Source: CAZTAR01 sp043813895
GTDB taxonomy: Bacteria > Planctomycetota > Phycisphaerae > UBA1845 > UTPLA1
NCBI GenBank assembly: GCA_043813895.1
Contig: JBDRKQ010000109.1
Location: 1-64,000 of the forward strand
Direction: 5' to 3'
Length of the DNA stretch: 64,000 nt
The notes under the pieces are model-generated. The model made no database searches, was not told where the DNA came from, and was given only the letters and a program-made list of their open reading frames with translations. Shown here piece after piece: positions 62,766 through 64,000 of the stretch (position 1 is its first letter; the number at the start of each line of letters is the position of its first letter). The position numbers and the translations under genes were made by a program.

Positions 62766-63773
62766 ATGCGTAAGTGCATGACGATTGCGGCAGCCGCGGC
62801 AGCGGTGTTGGTCTGCGCGTCCGGCGCGCGGGCGGATTTCGCATTCATGGATACCGTCTCCGTCGGAAACGTGGGGAACGCGGGGGAGCTTTCGGGCGTC
62901 GGCGCGGGCGGGTCTGGTGAGGACCGGATCTGCGGAGCGGTGGGCTATGCGTACAACATCGGCAAGTACGAAGTGACGGCGGGGCAATACACCGACTTTC
63001 TCAATGCCGTGGCCGATACGGATACCTACGAGCTTTACAAAACGGCCATGTGGGAGAACACCACCGGCTGCAAGATCCAGCGCAGTGGTGATCCCGGCGG
63101 CTACACGTACAGCGTGGCCGGCGATTGGGCCGATCGGCCGGTGAACATGGTGAGCTTCTGGAGCGCGGCTCGGTTTGCGAACTGGCTGCACAACGGGCGG
63201 CCCGCCGGAGCGCAGGGGCCTGACACAACCGAGGACGGCGCCTACACACTGGACGGCTACACCGAGTCGGACGGTTCGTGGATTATGCGCAAACCCGGCG
63301 CGACCTGGTGCATCCCGAGTGAGGACGAGTGGTACAAGGCGGCCTACTACGACGGGGACGCGAGCATCTACTACGACTACCCGACAGGCACGGACGCTGT
63401 GCCGAGCAACGATCTTGTAGATCCCGATCCCGGCAACAACGCGAACTTCGATCAGGACGGCTTCACGATCGGCCATCCGTATTACCGAACCGAGGTGGGC
63501 GAGTTCGAGAACTCGGCAAGTCCCTACGGCACGTTCGACCAGGGCGGCAACGTGTGGGAGTGGCACGACAACGTGGTCTACGGCTCACATCGCGGCTCCT
63601 GCGGCGGCGGATGGTACGGCGATGACACCCGCCTCCACGCCGCACGGCGCGGCGCGAGCTACCCCACAACGGCGAGCATCTACACCGGGTTCCGTGTTGC
63701 GTACGTCCCGGAGCCTGCCACGCTTTCGCTGCTGCTGCTCGGCGGCTTCGTGGTGCGGCGACGAAGACGGTAA
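62766..63773 (+). CDS. PEP-CTERM exported protein with SUMF1/FGE-like domain
   Basis: A 335-residue exported protein. Signal peptide ends near ARADFAFMD. The middle is a formylglycine-generating-enzyme-type domain: YNIGKYEVTAGQYTDFLNAV, PVNMVSFWSAARFANWL, IPSEDEWYKAAYYD and FDQGGNVWEWHDNVV, ending GFRVAYVP. The C-terminus VPEPATLSLLLLGG plus RRRRR is a PEP-CTERM sorting signal. AGGAGG precedes the ATG. Likely a structural or sugar-binding use of the fold; the catalytic Cys pair is not evident. Confidence 0.9.
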   Translation: MRKCMTIAAAAAAVLVCASGARADFAFMDTVSVGNVGNAGELSGVGAGGSGEDRICGAVGYAYNIGKYEVTAGQYTDFLNAVADTDTYELYKTAMWENTTGCKIQRSGDPGGYTYSVAGDWADRPVNMVSFWSAARFANWLHNGRPAGAQGPDTTEDGAYTLDGYTESDGSWIMRKPGATWCIPSEDEWYKAAYYDGDASIYYDYPTGTDAVPSNDLVDPDPGNNANFDQDGFTIGHPYYRTEVGEFENSASPYGTFDQGGNVWEWHDNVVYGSHRGSCGGGWYGDDTRLHAARRGASYPTTASIYTGFRVAYVPEPATLSLLLLGGFVVRRRRR

Positions 63774-63778
63774 CAGGC

Positions 63779-63806
63779 CGATTTCGGTCTTCGGCAGACC
63801 GAGATC
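63779..63806. terminator. Rho-independent-like hairpin
   Basis: GATTTCGGTCT-TCGGC-AGACCGAGATC forms an 11-bp stem with one G-U pair and a UUCGGC-like loop, right after the PEP-CTERM gene. There is no U tract, so the terminator role is likely rather than certain. Confidence 0.6.
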
Positions 63807-63865
63807 AGGGGGCATACTGTGCGTGTCTCGCCCGTGGATGGTCCCCGGCCGCCCGGCACGCCGGG

Positions 63866-64000
63866 ATGACCCTTCTCAAACCGCTCCTTGTGAAGGACGA
63901 CGTGCCGCTAGTCGGCAAGGTCGTGCTCGGGACCGTCCAGGGCGACCTGCACGACATCGGCAAGAACCTCGTCGGCATCATGCTCAAAGGCGCAGGCTTC
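63866..64000 (+). CDS. Corrinoid (B12)-binding protein, partial
   Basis: The 45 visible residues show VGKVVLGTVQGDLHDIGKNL, the cobalamin-binding DLHDIG motif of MtbC/MtaC/MetH-type proteins; the gene continues past the right edge. It opens with MTLLKPLLVKDDVP, which aligns near residue 75-80 of usual corrinoid proteins, so the helical N-terminal cap domain is missing. This may be a truncated gene, or the break of a rearrangement. Confidence 0.7.
   Translation, partial: MTLLKPLLVKDDVPLVGKVVLGTVQGDLHDIGKNLVGIMLKGAGF

Overview
The window looks like a chromosomal piece from a member of the Planctomycetota, most likely of the Phycisphaerae type. This rests on indirect signs: high GC, short palindromic elements scattered between genes, a PEP-CTERM protein, a thrombospondin-3/P-domain secreted protein with a C-terminal anchor, small secreted proteins of no known family, and a complete Gram-negative envelope gene set (murJ, murQ-anmK, lpxL-like, mreC-like). 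No rRNA or ribosomal protein is present to prove it.

Positions 1-11814, minus strand: a [NiFe]-hydrogenase locus read leftwards. The maturation genes come first (hypF-C-D-E-A-B, each overlapping or nearly touching the next). Then come a membrane PAS sensor without a kinase domain, a cytosolic small and large hydrogenase subunit, a maturation protease, and a soluble histidine kinase that runs off the left edge. No quinone or cytochrome partner is visible. The kinase-less sensor and the input-less kinase bracket the hydrogenase, which suggests hydrogen sensing or a hydrogenase wired to a split two-component system. An IS110-type transposase with a structured leader sits directly upstream of hypF.

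Positions 13-36 kb: a gene-poor stretch with a broken tRNA; then an HD-domain protein, a large secreted TPR/transglutaminase protein, a LOG-type protein, trmB-yidD, murJ and mutY. A cluster of four small exported proteins, a cyclophilin-type isomerase, an exopolysaccharide-initiating sugar transferase, muropeptide recycling genes (murQ-anmK), an HD-GYP protein and mnmA follow.

Positions 36-55 kb: a small ribbon-helix-helix/zinc-ribbon protein, an MFS-acyltransferase fusion, an IS630 remnant, the P-domain/thrombospondin protein, lpxL- and mreC-like genes, a divergent pseudouridine synthase, tRNA-Sec, two radical-SAM-family genes (one a MoaA-like protein without its radical-SAM cysteines), an ECF sigma/anti-sigma pair, rsgA, a polytopic glycosyltransferase and speD-speE.

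Positions 55.8-59.8 kb: an arsenic-type operon (arsR, arsP permease, small thioredoxin, ArsF-family lipoprotein, anchored thioredoxin, CcdA/ArsG-like protein) under a near-consensus promoter with an overlapping palindrome. The right end has tRNA-Leu, a kinase-fold protein, an Rrf2-type regulator, a DUF456 protein, a PEP-CTERM sulfatase-modifying-factor-like protein and the start of a corrinoid-binding protein.

Two genome-scale patterns stand out. At least four families of intergenic palindromic repeats occur, one with four copies about 95 nt long. Several genes have a -10-like hexamer 6-8 nt before the ATG and no Shine-Dalgarno, which points to frequent leaderless mRNAs.
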